From contig JALJCQ010000028.1 in assembly GCA_023091665.1 (NCBI GenBank), positions 682,001 through 746,000 of the forward strand: a stretch of 64,000 nucleotides of DNA, in the 5' to 3' direction. The stretch comes from Pythium myriotylum. Taxonomy: Eukaryota > Oomycota > Peronosporomycetes > Pythiales > Pythiaceae. Of the stretch, positions 18,603-29,667 are shown piece after piece; position 1 is the first letter of the stretch; every line of letters begins with the position of its first letter. A model generated the notes under the pieces. That model searched no databases and was not told the DNA's origin. It saw only the letters and a program-made list of their open reading frames with translations. The position numbers were made by a program, and so were the translations under genes.

Positions 18603-19988
18603 TCATCTCCATCGCCGGCGGTCGTTCCGCGCCGACGAGGAGCCTCGGTAGCTCGGCAGCGCGGCGTCCAGTCGCGGTCTGCTGCCGCTGCCGCCGCTGC
18701 TACTGCCGGGCACATAGTAGTACTGGTCCTCGTCGCTCGAGGCCTCGTCGCTCTCGACGTGGCGCCGCTTGCGGCGGTCGTAGCCGTCGTCGTCGTCGAA
18801 GCGCTCCTGGCGAGGCCGCTTGCGCGCACCGCCGCCGGCGACGTTTCGCTTGGGACAGTCGCTCGCGTAGTGGCCTCGCTCGCCGCAGTTGAAGCAACTG
18901 TTGCCGCCGTGGTAGCCCGTGCGCCGCGGACACTCGGCCACGAGGTGGCCCGCCGTGTTGCAGAGGAAGCACTTCATGTCGGACCGCGGGAGCCGCGCCG
19001 AGAAGCTCGTGGGCGCCGGCGCGTCGTACTCGCGGCAGTGCGCCAGCGAGTGGTTGCCGGCGCACTGCGCGCAGTAGACGCGGCGGTCGGCCGGCGGCGG
19101 GATCGGCGTGCAGTGGAGATGGCCCTCGCCCAGACAGACCATGCACGTCACGTTCGACGGCACCTTGGCGAACTCGCAGCGGTGCTTGTCGTGGCCCGCG
19201 CGCCCACAGACCGCGCAGCTCCGCGTCTTGGCGACGCGGCGGTTGCTGCAGTCGCGCGCCTCGTGGCCCAGCTGCAGACACGCCGAGCACGGCAAGTGCG
19301 GGCACGCGAACGTGCTGTGGCCACGCAGCGCGCAGTAGTAGCACGGCTTTTGCACGCGGTCGTTCGCGCACACGGCCGAGACGTGGCCCACCTGCCCGCA
19401 GTTGAAGCACTTGGTCGCGAGGTCCGTGACGAAGTAGCGGCTCTCGGGTCGGCGCTTGCGCGGGTCCTTTGGCTTGTCCTCTTTCTTCTCGTCCTTGCTC
19501 TTCTTCTTCTCGTCCGTGGTGTCGTAGAGCGGCGCGCCGACCTGGAACTTGCTCGACTCGTTCCCCTCGTCTTCCTCGTCCTCTCCGTCCTCGTCGATCG
19601 TCTTTTCGACGGCCACGTTGCCCGTCGAGCCGCGGAAGCGCGAGCCAAAGTCGCTCAGGATAAAGTCGTTGAGCGGCTCGAGCGGCGGCTCCTCGATCAC
19701 GGGCACGGGGCGCTCGCTGCGCGGCACGAGGAAGCGCGCGGTCGCCCAGCTCGAGAGCCGCGTCTTGAGCTTCTCGGTCACGTCGTCGGTCGGCTCTCTC
19801 GGCGCATCGTTGTCATCGTCGTCGCCGTCGTCGTCGCTCTCCATGCGCACGGGCACGCCGAGATCCTCGTCGATCTCTTCTTCTTCGGTTTCGCTGTCGA
19901 GCCGCGAGGCGTCGAGCCGCTCGCGCCCGTGCGCACGCGGGTCCGACGGGTCCATCACGTGGGTCTCGGCGTCGCTGTCGCTCGCCAT
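18603..19988 (-). CDS. Multi-zinc-knuckle RNA-binding protein (AIR1/ZCCHC7-like)
   Basis: 461 residues from the ATG at 19988. The first about 190 residues are acidic and disordered. From residue 194 follows a run of zinc knuckles: CFNCGQVGHVSAVC, CYYCALRGHSTFAC, CSACLQLGHEARDC, CAVCGRAGHDKHRC, two divergent ones (CMVCLGEGHLHC, CAQCAGNHSLAHC), then CFLCNTAGHLVAEC and CFNCGERGHYASDC. The tail is Arg/Ser/Asp-rich. The unequal spacing and the divergent middle knuckles fit the Air1/Air2/ZCCHC7 subunit of the TRAMP RNA-surveillance complex better than CNBP. It would act in the nucleus on aberrant RNA. Family assignment is probable, not certain. Confidence 0.68.
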   Translation of the reverse strand: MASDSDAETHVMDPSDPRAHGRERLDASRLDSETEEEEIDEDLGVPVRMESDDDGDDDDNDAPREPTDDVTEKLKTRLSSWATARFLVPRSERPVPVIEEPPLEPLNDFILSDFGSRFRGSTGNVAVEKTIDEDGEDEEDEGNESSKFQVGAPLYDTTDEKKKSKDEKKEDKPKDPRKRRPESRYFVTDLATKCFNCGQVGHVSAVCANDRVQKPCYYCALRGHSTFACPHLPCSACLQLGHEARDCSNRRVAKTRSCAVCGRAGHDKHRCEFAKVPSNVTCMVCLGEGHLHCTPIPPPADRRVYCAQCAGNHSLAHCREYDAPAPTSFSARLPRSDMKCFLCNTAGHLVAECPRRTGYHGGNSCFNCGERGHYASDCPKRNVAGGGARKRPRQERFDDDDGYDRRKRRHVESDEASSDEDQYYYVPGSSSGGSGSRPRLDAALPSYRGSSSARNDRRRWR

Positions 19989-20250
19989 CGCACAGGGAAG
20001 GCAAGAGAGAGAGGGAGAGAGAGAGAGAGAGAATCGACGGTCGCTTTTCGCGTGGGGGATCTGCTTGGACACCAGTCAAAATGGCGCCCGACGTCAGCGA
20101 TCTCTCTCTACAAGACGTCGTCCACCCTCTATACGAGCCACAGGGGTCTCTTAAGTGCGGAAATGCGGATATTTCCTGGTAAGTTCGCACCGAGAACCAA
20201 ACAGCGGATCTCTCGAGCAGCTCCATCTCGTTGGAACCGAACAAGGGACG

Positions 20251-20532
20251 ATGGCGTCGTCGATCGACGAGCCGATGGACTTGATCCGCCTGAGCATCGG
20301 CGAGAAGATCCTCGTCAAGTGCCGCGGCGACCGCGAGCTGCGCGGCGTGCTGCAGGCCTACGACCAGCACCTCAACCTCGTGCTCAGCGCCGTCGAAGAG
20401 ACCATCACGGTCCAGGAGCTCGACGAAGAGACCTACGAAGAGATCATCAAGCAGTCCAAGCGAGAGATCGAGATGCTCTTCGTGCGCGGCGACGTCGTCA
20501 TCCTCATCGCGCCGCCGCTGCGCACCGCGTAA
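20251..20532 (+). CDS. LSM3: U6 snRNA-associated Sm-like protein LSm3
   Basis: 93 residues from the ATG at 20251. The Sm1 motif ([20 protein letters not shown]) and Sm2 motif ([14 protein letters not shown]) are intact, and the acidic insert [18 protein letters not shown] between them is typical of LSm3. It is one of the seven subunits of the LSm1-7 ring (mRNA decay) and the LSm2-8 ring (U6 snRNP). Its promoter is shared with the divergent zinc-knuckle gene 262 bp away; both work in RNA metabolism, which may be coincidence. Confidence 0.93.
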   Translation: MASSIDEPMDLIRLSIGEKILVKCRGDRELRGVLQAYDQHLNLVLSAVEETITVQELDEETYEEIIKQSKREIEMLFVRGDVVILIAPPLRTA

Positions 20533-20617
20533 AAACACACACGCACGCCGCGAAGGAGGTTAGTTTCTAATACACACGTACACACACCATACTCGGACTC
20601 GCACCGCGTCGCTCTCG

Positions 20618-21875
20618 TCACGCGCCCCACTGTCGCTCGAACGCCGAGAGACTCGCAGCCGTCTCGCGCGCCTCACGCTGCTGCTCACGGCGTCGCGCGG
20701 CGTCGAGCAGCCGCTTCTGCGTACGCTGCGTCTCGCGACTCGCGTGGAATGCTGTCTCCTGCGTGCGCCACTCGGACACGTTGGGCGCGACGGCCGTCTT
20801 GGCCGACGGCTTCTTGGACTTTTTGCTTGGTGACGCCGTCTCGCTCTGCCAGGCCTGCTTCCTCACGGTCGAGGGCTTCCCGCCGACCCAGTTGTGCTCG
20901 GCACGCAGCTTCTGCTCTCGCTCGGTCGCACGGCGTAGCGTGTCACGACGGTCGGCGTCCATTTGCTCGCGGAGACGGCGACGCACGTCCACGTCGTACA
21001 TAAAGTCGACCGACTCGTCGTCACGGGAAGGAGACCTGCTCGGACTCCGTCGTCTCGAGCTCTTGGTCTTCTTCTTCTTAGTGTCGGCATCTCGCTTGGT
21101 AGACGAGCTCGCCGTCGTGCTCGTCACTTTCGTCGAGTAGGCCGAGCTAAGGATCGTCGGCTTCTTGCTTTTCTTGTGATGGCCGCAGTTCTTGGGCTTG
21201 ATAAACAGCGCCGGCGCCACAAAGTCATCTGGAATCTCCACGCGCTCGTCAAATGCCGTGTGCGTGTGCTCGCGGCGCTTGTGTTCTCGACGGATGTTGT
21301 CCAAAGGATCATCATCATCTATCATGCCAATCAGCCTGCTCGTCTGTATCCAGCCCTTTACAAGAATACGCACACTGGTCGTCGTGGAGCGTGAGCTCGT
21401 GGAAGGCCCAGCCCATGGCGCACTCAAAGTCGTTCATCTCTGCAACGTCACCGCGCAAGTGAGCGAGAGTCACTTGGTCATCGCAGTGGAAAATGTTTCT
21501 TGCCTTTTGTACACCGCTGAGGGCGATTGAGCGCTGCGACTGCGCTCATCGTGGAAGACGAAGCCGATCTTCACCACGTGATGCTGTGTGCCCACGCGCG
21601 CTGCGTCGTCGTCGAGTGTCACGCGCTGGTCTCGTGGGTAAGGAAGACTCTTGTCCAAGAGGAGGCTTTCTTTAGAAACTATCATTGGCATCGTCACGGA
21701 GGATGGCGGTCGACTAATGTTGGTAGTGTTTGCTCGGACCATACCAGAGACGTATATGCGGCCACCTTGAACAACTCGACGTTCGTGATCTTCCCCTGTC
21801 ATGCCGTTGTGAATCATCACGAAAGCGAGCTTAGCTGGGCCACACGGGCTCCTATATTCACAGATCTCAACCTCT
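20618..21875 (-). CDS. Multi-exon hypothetical protein, Ser/Lys-rich middle
   Basis: The 3' exon is 20618-21318. Its join to an upstream exon ending at 21374 is supported by GT-AG ends of a 55-bp intron and by frame. The upstream exon reads VTLAHLRGDVAEMNDFECAM then GWAFHELTLHDDQ. Still further upstream, open segments (RSPCGPAKLAFVMIHNGMTG, and VVKIGFVFHDERSRSAQ) look protein-like but lie in different frames, so at least one or two more short introns are needed; I could not fix them or the start codon. The C-terminal 170 residues are basic and helical (many R/K/E/Q) and end in LSAFERQWGA. No domain is recognised. The gene lies tight between the TRPC4AP-like gene and LSm3. Confidence 0.5.
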
Positions 21876-21946
21876 CATCGAGGTTCTATGAAACGCAAAA
21901 TCATCTATCACTAGAAAAGGTTTCGCACTCACGCAGTCGTGGCGGC

Positions 21947-24900
21947 TCATGCAGTGCGGTTTCGAGCCGCGAGTGAGGCGTACAGCCTTGAGTAAGGCGA
22001 TGCTGGGAGTTTCATGGGAGCTTGTAGCAGTGCAGTACTCGAGCCGTCGTCGGCACAGAGCATCGCTACAACGTCTCGCCACTCCTCGAACTTGACGTCG
22101 CTCGAGTGCTCGAGGCTCAGGCGGTCTCGGCCACGAGGTGTGTAGTACTGGATCCAAAACCATAGGAGCGAGCGGAAGTTGGTGCAGACATAGCCGACCT
22201 TGCCCGAGAGCTCTTCGTGCTCGCGTAGCGCCTGAAGGATCACTGGAAGGCGGTTGCGCCGATGCTGGAAAATCAGGATCACGATGGCCGTGTTGAGGCA
22301 GCAAATGTTTTCGTGATTGACATCTTCCAGAGTAACGATTGTCATGAGATCCTTGAGTAGTCGCACGACATTCACCGTGAGGAATTCGCCCATACGATCC
22401 ACTTCAAAATCGTCGGCCATGCCAAATGTTCCAGAACGGGGCTGCTTGGCGAACTTCTCGCCTGACAACAACATCGATCGCACGAACACGTTCGAGTCGA
22501 CAAGGTTTCGAATCACGACCTCTACAATATACGCAGAGAAAGACGTTAGCAACAAACACTAGAAGTTGGACAACCCCTTGCAGAGCCGTACCCATGAAGT
22601 TTCCGAACTCAATGTCGTCTAGCATGCGGTGGAAAAGCTGAAGTGTCTGCCAGTTCCCCTTCGTCATCTCACCGAGGAGATCAAAAGCCGACTGGAAACT
22701 TCCTTGCGCGCGATAGGAACCACCGCTGAGGATTTCATCCAAGAGTGACTTGAGCAACGGTGTGCGTGCGACAAAAAGCTGCTCGTTCGGTGCGGCGCGA
22801 CGAAGAAAGGCCTCGACACACGAAGAGAGCCAGAAGCGGTAAATCGAGTCAGCCGGTTGCTCGATCAGCGTGCTAATGATCTTGCACAGGAGACCCTTGT
22901 CTTGGTGGCTCAGATCGATTGGGTCCAGATCGGGCTTGTTCAACAACTCCAACTCATACGGGCTGAGCAGCATGAGCTTGCTCGTGTTGTCACTGTAGTC
23001 TCGATCGCAGAAATTGTGAATTAATCGTAAAAACTGGATCTTGAGTGACGCGTCAAGGCTACAGCCACATCCAGGACCGTGGAGTGGTTCTTGGGACGAT
23101 GGGGGAGACGTTGTGTTCCAGTCAAACTTGTCGAACATCATGTTAAGCGAATTCACGAGGCCCATCGAGGCGAGTCGGTCCTGGAAATCGATCTTCCTCT
23201 TACCATTCAGCAGCGTGCAGAGCACAAAAAGCACCTCGACACGGTACGGGGCAAGAATGATTGACTTCATGATGACCTGTGCCTCGACATCTTCACGCTC
23301 ACGCGCGACGCCTGGTGCTCGCTGGCGGAAAATGAGATCTCGCAGAATAGCTGTCTCGAGTGAGAACGGGTTGTGATGGTGGTGGTGATGACCGTTGCCA
23401 TGATCGTGGCTTTGATCGTGGTCGTGATCCATGTCCACATCAGGCGTCGATCTCGCACGTTGCAACACGGTGAACTCGCCGTCGGCGGATAGCATCGGGT
23501 TGCTGAGCAGGCGTTCAATGGACTCCCAGTCGCTGCGATCGGCCATGTGGCTCAGCAGCATCGCGAACTCGGCGGAAGTCGCGAGATCGTTCGTGAACGG
23601 CTCGTAGATGGGATTGACAGCAAAGTAGTAGTTCTGCACTTTGAGCACCGTGAGTAACCGTGTCATGATCGTCGGTGAGTTATAAATGATCGCGTGGTTA
23701 CGGTCAACGACGTTATCGGCGCGCAACAAGCGATTGCGACGCAGCTTCAGCAATTCCATGGACTTGATCACCTCTGCATTGAACAAGAAGCGGCGCTCGT
23801 CAGGTCGACCAGATCATGGCCTGTTGCCAAAGGAAGCGAACACGTACTCGAAGTTTCCAAGAGACGACGATCTTCCGGTTCAAATACGACCAGTGCAAGC
23901 ACGCGGCAAAAGAACGCGAGCTGCCGCGACGAAAAAGACTTGACAATCTCGTGGAAGCGCGCTGTGCGATACCCAATGTCAGAAGAGCCAGTCTCGCAGT
24001 ATTGGGACACAAAGGCAGAACGTACGGATGCGACTGAGGTCAAACGAGTCCTCACGGACGGCCAGAATCTCCTCTACGAGCCCGGCGGCATTGTCGAAGT
24101 ACTTGTTGATCTCCATGAGCTGAAAAAGGTAGACTATCAGCCCATCCTTGTCGCAGAGATCGCGAGCAAGTGTGATCGAAAAGTAACACAACTCGCGGAG
24201 GATGCCCTACACACACAGCGAAATGAGCGTCAGCCATCCGCCTTTCCCACGTCAGATTACCATGCAAGCTCACCATGGCGTCGTTGACGATGCTGCGGTT
24301 GGTCGTGTCCGGGCGGTTCTTGGTCGCGTCGTCAATGCGCACGGGCGACGGCGTTCCCCACAGCGCGCGCACGTCGTGCTTGTCGAGCACATTGCGTCGG
24401 TGGCGAACCTCGTGGAGGCCTTCCATGGCGCTCGCGCTGAGTCCGGCGATCTCGGCGCCGCTGGTGGCTTCAACCGCAGGCGGCGCGTGGTCTTCAAGGC
24501 GCAGCGCGTGGATCACGCGCAGCAGGCACTCGGCGCCGCCGAGCCGCAGGAACCGCTCGCGCTCGGCCGCGACGACGTCGAGCGCGGCGCCCGAGGACGC
24601 GCCGCCATGGAGCACGTTGGGCTCGAGCACGCGCTGCACGATCTCGTGGAGCAGCCTACGCAGCGCTTTCTTGTCGCCGCTCTCGAGCAGCTCGTAGATC
24701 TCGCGCAGCAGCAGCACGAAGCTGCGCTTGTGGCCGTTGAAGTGCACCATGCGCTCGTACTCGCGCGCGTCGTCGGCGTTGCGCGCGGCCACGAACGCGC
24801 GCGGCAGATCCGCGACGGTCTGCAGCCTGCCGCCGCCGCCGCGGCGCGCGGTCGAGCCCGTGAGCTGCATCTCGCGCACGGTCTGGAAGACGCCGCGCGC

Positions 24901-25065
24901 GGGCGCCGCGTGGCGCGCCGGCGGCGCTCGGGAGGGCCGGAAGGGCACCGATCGCTGGCGCGGCGTCCACTCTACGCGTTGGCGCGCCGCGTCGGTCGGC
25001 GGAGGCGCCGTGGGCGGCGCGGCGGCGCGCGGCGCGAAGGCTCCGGGCGTCTCCATGGCGGCCAT
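21947..25065 (-). CDS. TRPC4AP: TRPC4AP (TRUSS)-like protein, multi-exon
   Basis: Start ATG at 25065. Supported exons: 24274-25065, 24026-24206, then one starting at 23961, then one reaching from about 23790 to 22592, and 21947-22521. One junction near 23800-23840 is unresolved. Introns are short (about 60-80 bp, GT-AG). Hallmarks are RSFVLLLREIYELLESGDKK, LCDKDGLIVYLFQLMEINKY, QLAFFCRVLALVVFEPEDRR, RRNRLLRADNVVDRNHAI, and FRSLLWFWIQYYTPRGRDR near the C-terminus. In animals TRUSS is an adaptor of the DDB1-CUL4 ubiquitin ligase. A His-rich loop (about 23370-23400) is an insertion not expected in the family. Function in oomycetes is unknown; the adaptor role is an inference from homology. Confidence 0.8.
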
Positions 25066-25251
25066 GTCGCTGGGGCTTCCCCTTTCGTCAGTGACAAGGA
25101 GTGTTGGGCCCTGGTGAAACCAACCGCGCGGCCCACCCGCCTAACTGCTAGCCACGAGAACGTTCTTAACCAACCTATATGGTCCAAGACAGGTACATAT
25201 ATGCTGCAATAGAGGGAAATGGAGCGCCATACCCTTTCGAGCCAATACGAG

Positions 25252-26332
25252 ATGGCCGACGAGCAAGAGATCCTCGCGCCGCCGAGCGACGGCGTCACGA
25301 GCCTGCGCTTCGCGCGCGCCGGCAGCAAGAGCCACCTGCTGGTGTCTTCGTGGGACGCCGTGCTGCGCGTCTACGACGGCGTGCGGCTGCGCGCCAAGCT
25401 CGAGCTCGACGCGCCGCTGCTGGCCTGCGCGTTCGGCGGCAGCGACACCGAGGCCTTCGCCGCCGGGCTCGACGGCCGCGTCTCGCTCGTGGACCTCGCG
25501 ACGCTGCAGCCGCGCCTGCTCGGCAGCCACGCGGCCGCGGCGCGCCACGCCGAGTACGCCAAGGAGTACGGGCTGCTCGCGACGGGCGGCTGGGACGGCG
25601 CCGTCAAAGTCTGGGACGTGCGCAGCGCCGGCGGCCGCCAGATCCACGAGGCCAAGCTCGAAGGCAAGGTCTTTGGCATGGACCTGCGCAGCCACCTGCT
25701 CGTCGTGGCCACGTCCAAGCGCCGCAACGCGGTCTACGACCTGCGCAACTTTTCGACGCCGCTGCTCGAGAAAGACTCGGCGCTCAAGTTCCAGCCGCGC
25801 TGCGTGCGCGTCATGCCGAGTCTGCAGGGCTTTGCCGTTGGCTCGATCGAAGGCCGCGTGGCTCTCGAGTACCTGAACGCCGACCACTCGGTGGACGAGC
25901 AGAAGAGCTACGCGTTCAAGTGCCATCGTGAAAAGGTCGAGAACGAGACGCGCATCTACCCGGTCAACACCATCGCCTTCCACCCGACGCTCGGCACGTT
26001 CGCGACCGGTGGCTGCGACGGCGCTGTCAATATCTGGGACGGTGACAACAAGAAGCGCATCTCCCATCTGCGCAAGTACCCCACGAGCATCGCCGCGCTC
26101 GACTTTAACCACGACGGCTCCGTGCTCGCGATCGCCTCGTCCTACACGTACGAAGAAGGCGAGAAAGAGTGCGTAGTGCATATCCGTGGGATGGGTGACG
26201 AAGAGCCGAGATTTGCTGACGATTTCTGTGTGTTGATGTTGATGTAGCCATCCGAACGACGCCATCTTCCTCCACACCGTGCAACCGAACCAGGTGCGAC
26301 CCAAGGTCAAGCAGCCCGAGGGCGGTCCGTGA
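25252..26332 (+). CDS. BUB3: Mitotic checkpoint protein BUB3, two exons
   Basis: Exons 25252-26168 and 26249-26332 with one codon split across the intron (26169-26247, GT...AG; base 26248 completes the codon). The ATG at 25252 gives the usual BUB3 start (MADEQEIL..., soon DGVTSLRF, then LLVSSWDAVLRVYDG). An ATG at 25219 is in frame but would add an atypical leader. WD40-type repeats follow, with GGWDGAVKVWDVRS, YPVNTIAFHPTLGTFATGG, NIWDGDNKKR and SIAALDFNHDGSVLAIASSY. After splicing the end reads HPNDAIFLHTV, as in other BUB3 proteins. BUB3 binds phosphorylated MELT repeats at kinetochores and recruits BUB1/BUBR1. Confidence 0.92.
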
Positions 26333-26474
26333 GAGAGAGAGAGGTACGTCACACTCGTGGGCAGAGAGAGTCCGTGGGAGAGTCATAACGAAGATTTCCG
26401 CATTACATAACAATACCAATGACACTAGAACAGATACAAAATTTGGGCTTCCTTCCTCCATGAGAAGTCCCGTC

Positions 26475-28673
26475 TCACTGGCCCCACCCTCGAAAGGAGC
26501 CTGGCCTGGGCGCGGGCTTTGGTTTTGGCTTCGGTGCTGGTTTAGGCGTGGGCTTGGGCGTGACCTTCTTTTGGGTGCTCGGCTTCAGCTTGCCGAATCC
26601 GAACGCGTTGACCTGCTTTTTTTCTTTGGTTTTGCTGTCCTGCTTTGGGGTGTCGGCGTCCCCAGAGACCTCGCTGGTGGTCGAGCTCCAAGTCGTCTTC
26701 CACCAGTACCCGGTCCCTGTCGAGCCCGAATAATCCGCCCACTTCTTGTTCGACTTGTTCGTCTCCCACCAAGTCCACCACGCGTCTGTGTTCCGGTCCG
26801 GGATCACATTCCCGGGCTTGTATGGAGTCGGCGAGGGCGACGGCGACACGGGTGCAGGTCGTCGAGTCGTCGGCACAGGCGCGAGCGGCACTGGGGCCGG
26901 TCGAGAGGTCTGCACGGGCAGCGGGGATGGCGGCGCCACGTTCGGTCTAAGTGTGGGAGCTGTGGTCGACGCATCCGCGTCGGGTGGATTCGTCGGGATA
27001 TCCAGATTCGCGACAGGAACAGGTACACGCGTCGTGGGCGTCGGAGGTGCCTGTGTCGGGGGAGGTGGCTGAGGTATTCTAGATGGACTCGATGTCGGTG
27101 GCTCGGTAACTGACGTCGGTCTCGGGAAGTTCGACGGGGCTGGCGCTCTCGTCGTTGGTAGAGGTGCACTCGTTTGAGATGGGTCTTTCGTACTCGGAGC
27201 GGGCGACGTCGTACTCGGCACCGGAGCTTCAGTCGTTTTAGCGGGTTCGGAAGTTTTCGGGACAGGGGCCGTCGTTGGCGGAGCTGTGGTTGTTTGGGTC
27301 GGCATTGGCGTCGTTGGCGAGGGCGCTGTTGTCGTCGGAGGTGGCGGGCTCGAAGTCGGGCTCGGAGTTGTCGTTGTTGGTGTCGGCGCAGTTGTCGTGG
27401 GACTTGGCGTAGTCGGCTGCGGTGTTGAGGTACTCGGTGCTGGCGAAAAAGTGCTAGGCGATGGAGTGGTTGTTGTCGGGGCTGGGGTCGTGGGCGACGG
27501 CGACGGTGACGGCGACGGTGACGGCGACGGGGGTTCCGGTGTCCGTGAGGGAGCAGCAGTCGTCGGCGTTGGTGTCGTCGGAGAAGGAGTCGTCGGCGAG
27601 GGCGAGGAGGGAGCTGGCGTCGAGTTCGTCGGCGTCGGAGATGGGGACGGCGACGGAGACGGTGATGATGATGGTGACGGCGACGGTGATGGTGAAGGCG
27701 ATGATGAAGGTGACGACGATGTCGGCAGTGGTGTGGGCTTGAGCGTGGGCTTTTGCGTGCCATAGATCGCTTTCAGTGTGTTGATGTCGCCTGGACTGAG
27801 CGTTTTGCGTTGCCCGATTTCGTTGTTCCGGGAGTTGTTACAGTGCGTCTTCTTTGGCATGACGCAGTTGGTCGTGACCTCGACGTCGCAGAACGAGTCG
27901 AGAGGGTACTGGTCCTTTGGCAGACACAGTCCGGCCGAGCGGCCGTAGTGCATGACGGAGTTCAGGTCGTACGGCTTGAGCAGCGCGTCCGTCTCTTTCG
28001 CGTAGTTGCTCGCCGACACGGGCAGGTTCCCGTCCGTGAGCACGATCACCTTGCGCTCCGGGTGCGTGTGTTCGTGGTACAAGCCGAGCGCGTGGCCGAG
28101 CTCGTGGACAGCCGTGCCGGGCTCTTCGAAGCAGCTCTTGCCGAGGTTCATGATCTGCCCTCCGCCTTCGCCCGTGTACCCGACGTAGCTATAGCACGCG
28201 TCTTCTTTCTGCGAGATGTCGACGTACTTGTTGCGACAGAGCTCCACGGGTTCGCACTCTTGGAACGCGACGCCGAGATCGGTCGCTTCGTAGACCTTGA
28301 TGGCTTGCCGCACCATCTCTTTCTCCTTGTCGGCGAGTGGGTATTTCGTGCTGAACCGGTAAAAGACGAGTCCGTTCGGCCACTTGTCCTCGGCCAAGTT
28401 GATCGCGACGCCGAGCTTCCGCCTTCGCGCGTTGATGGTGCGCGCGTCGCAGGCCACGCGTGCGTGGGCGCTCGGCGGCGCGTCGGCGAGCCCGCTGTCT
28501 TCAAAGCACGAGAGCCGGCCGTTCTCGCACGAGCCGTAGATCGCGCCGCGCTGGTGGGCGCGCCCCACGAGGTACCGAGTGCTGCGGTGCGCGACCGCGA
28601 GCCCCTCGACCGCGCAGTCGAGGCCCTCGGCGAGCGCCGCGAGCGCCGCCGTCGCGAGCAGCAGCACGCGCAT
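26475..28673 (-). CDS. Secreted astacin-like (M12A) metalloprotease with mucin-like tail
   Basis: 732 residues from the ATG at 28673, with a signal peptide (MRVLLLATAALAALAEG). Residues about 20-75 are a small cysteine module shared with the two neighbours (GRAHQRGAIYGSCENG, then CFEDSGLAD). The catalytic domain follows, with the zinc signature HELGHALGLYHEHTHPER and Met-turn SVMHYGR; the zinc ligands and Glu are intact. From about residue 270 the protein becomes a long Pro/Ser/Thr stretch with PSPSPSP and TTP runs, likely O-glycosylated, and ends with a Trp-rich patch (DAWWTWWE, GYWWKTTW) and a Lys/Pro tail. It is expected to be exported and to cut extracellular protein; the substrate is unknown. 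Confidence 0.85.
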   Translation of the reverse strand: MRVLLLATAALAALAEGLDCAVEGLAVAHRSTRYLVGRAHQRGAIYGSCENGRLSCFEDSGLADAPPSAHARVACDARTINARRRKLGVAINLAEDKWPNGLVFYRFSTKYPLADKEKEMVRQAIKVYEATDLGVAFQECEPVELCRNKYVDISQKEDACYSYVGYTGEGGGQIMNLGKSCFEEPGTAVHELGHALGLYHEHTHPERKVIVLTDGNLPVSASNYAKETDALLKPYDLNSVMHYGRSAGLCLPKDQYPLDSFCDVEVTTNCVMPKKTHCNNSRNNEIGQRKTLSPGDINTLKAIYGTQKPTLKPTPLPTSSSPSSSPSPSPSPSPSSSPSPSPSPSPTPTNSTPAPSSPSPTTPSPTTPTPTTAAPSRTPEPPSPSPSPSPSPSPTTPAPTTTTPSPSTFSPAPSTSTPQPTTPSPTTTAPTPTTTTPSPTSSPPPPTTTAPSPTTPMPTQTTTAPPTTAPVPKTSEPAKTTEAPVPSTTSPAPSTKDPSQTSAPLPTTRAPAPSNFPRPTSVTEPPTSSPSRIPQPPPPTQAPPTPTTRVPVPVANLDIPTNPPDADASTTAPTLRPNVAPPSPLPVQTSRPAPVPLAPVPTTRRPAPVSPSPSPTPYKPGNVIPDRNTDAWWTWWETNKSNKKWADYSGSTGTGYWWKTTWSSTTSEVSGDADTPKQDSKTKEKKQVNAFGFGKLKPSTQKKVTPKPTPKPAPKPKPKPAPRPGSFRGWGQ

Positions 28674-29028
28674 CGTATTAATATCGTCACGCGTCCTATC
28701 CGCCAATATTGAGAGCCGCTGTCGCCACGTTGGGTCCACTCGCGAGCCTCGCTCTCCATGACCTGGAGCAAAGGCGCGGCGGCGCTTCCGGGAAGCCAGC
28801 TGGCCATCACGCAACGAGCCGGTGAACTGGTTACTTTTTGGGGACACGGATTGGTTGAAAATGATTTCGACCAATGAAAAGACAGGATCGGCAAAAGTGT
28901 CTCTTGGTCGTTTTGTCTCCGTTGGAAGGTTGGACAAAGCACTTTCATGACGGCACAGTATATTACTATTCTAAGGAACGAATATTCAATAACGTCCTGC
29001 AGTTGGCGTTTCCGTGCAGTACACAGTA
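28674..29028. other. Intergenic region between two secreted-protein genes
   Basis: 355 bp; it holds the astacin gene promoter and the 3' region of the next gene. Near 29060-29090 a (GTA/CTA)n-like run marks the 3' end of that gene's coding region. Nothing else seen. Confidence 0.35.
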
Positions 29029-29667
29029 TTAGTTGGCGGGCTGCTTGGGCAGAGTGGTATTAGTAGTAGTACTACTACTACTACTACTCGGCGCGGCGCG
29101 ATCCTCCATGTCCAGGTCGCGCTGCCGCTCGTCGACGGCGCGACGCTCGCACTTGATCTGCGTGTGCTGCGTGGTCTCGGTGTCCGCGAGCCCCGAGTCC
29201 TCGTAGCACGTGAGCACGCCGTGGCGGCACTCGCCGAAGATGCTGCCGCGGCGGTGGGCGCGCCCGGCAAAGTACTTGGCTGAGTTGTGGCGCACGACCA
29301 CGCCTTCCCACCGACACGAGCCGCCGGGCGTCGCTGGAGCGCTCGTCTGTCTCAGCGTCGGCGGTGTCACGGTCGCTGTCGAGGGCGGCAGCGCGCCACT
29401 GCCGCTGCTGCTGCTGCTGCTACTACCGCTGCCACTGCCACTGGCGCTGGTAGTACTACTGGCCGCCTGTATTACCAGCGGCGCCGCGGAGCTGGACCTG
29501 GTCTGGAACGAGAACGCGTTCTCGCTGGGCTGGCGTAGCGTGAACACCGTCGGTTTGCTGTCCGTTGCGCTGCGCACGGCGCCGTTGAAGCTCGCGGCGC
29601 TCGCGTTGAGAGCGCTGAGCAGCGCCAGAAGGAGGAGGAGGAGCAGCGGCGTCGCGGAGACCTTCAT
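29029..29667 (-). CDS. Secreted protein with C-terminal cysteine module (copy 2)
   Basis: 212 residues from the ATG at 29667. A clear signal peptide (LLLLLLLALLSALNASA core) is followed by a Ser/Gly/Thr-rich linker with runs of Ser, then the module at about residues 117-178: CRWEGVVVRHNSAKYFAGRA, GSIFGECRHGVLTCYEDSGL and KCERR. It has four cysteines in the module and no catalytic domain, unlike the astacin neighbour. The tail after the module is Ser/Thr-rich. It lies in the same orientation as both paralogs, so the three probably arose by tandem duplication with exchange of the accompanying domain. Function unknown; secretion is supported by the signal peptide. Confidence 0.72.
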   Translation of the reverse strand: MKVSATPLLLLLLLALLSALNASAASFNGAVRSATDSKPTVFTLRQPSENAFSFQTRSSSAAPLVIQAASSTTSASGSGSGSSSSSSSGSGALPPSTATVTPPTLRQTSAPATPGGSCRWEGVVVRHNSAKYFAGRAHRRGSIFGECRHGVLTCYEDSGLADTETTQHTQIKCERRAVDERQRDLDMEDRAAPSSSSSSTTTNTTLPKQPAN

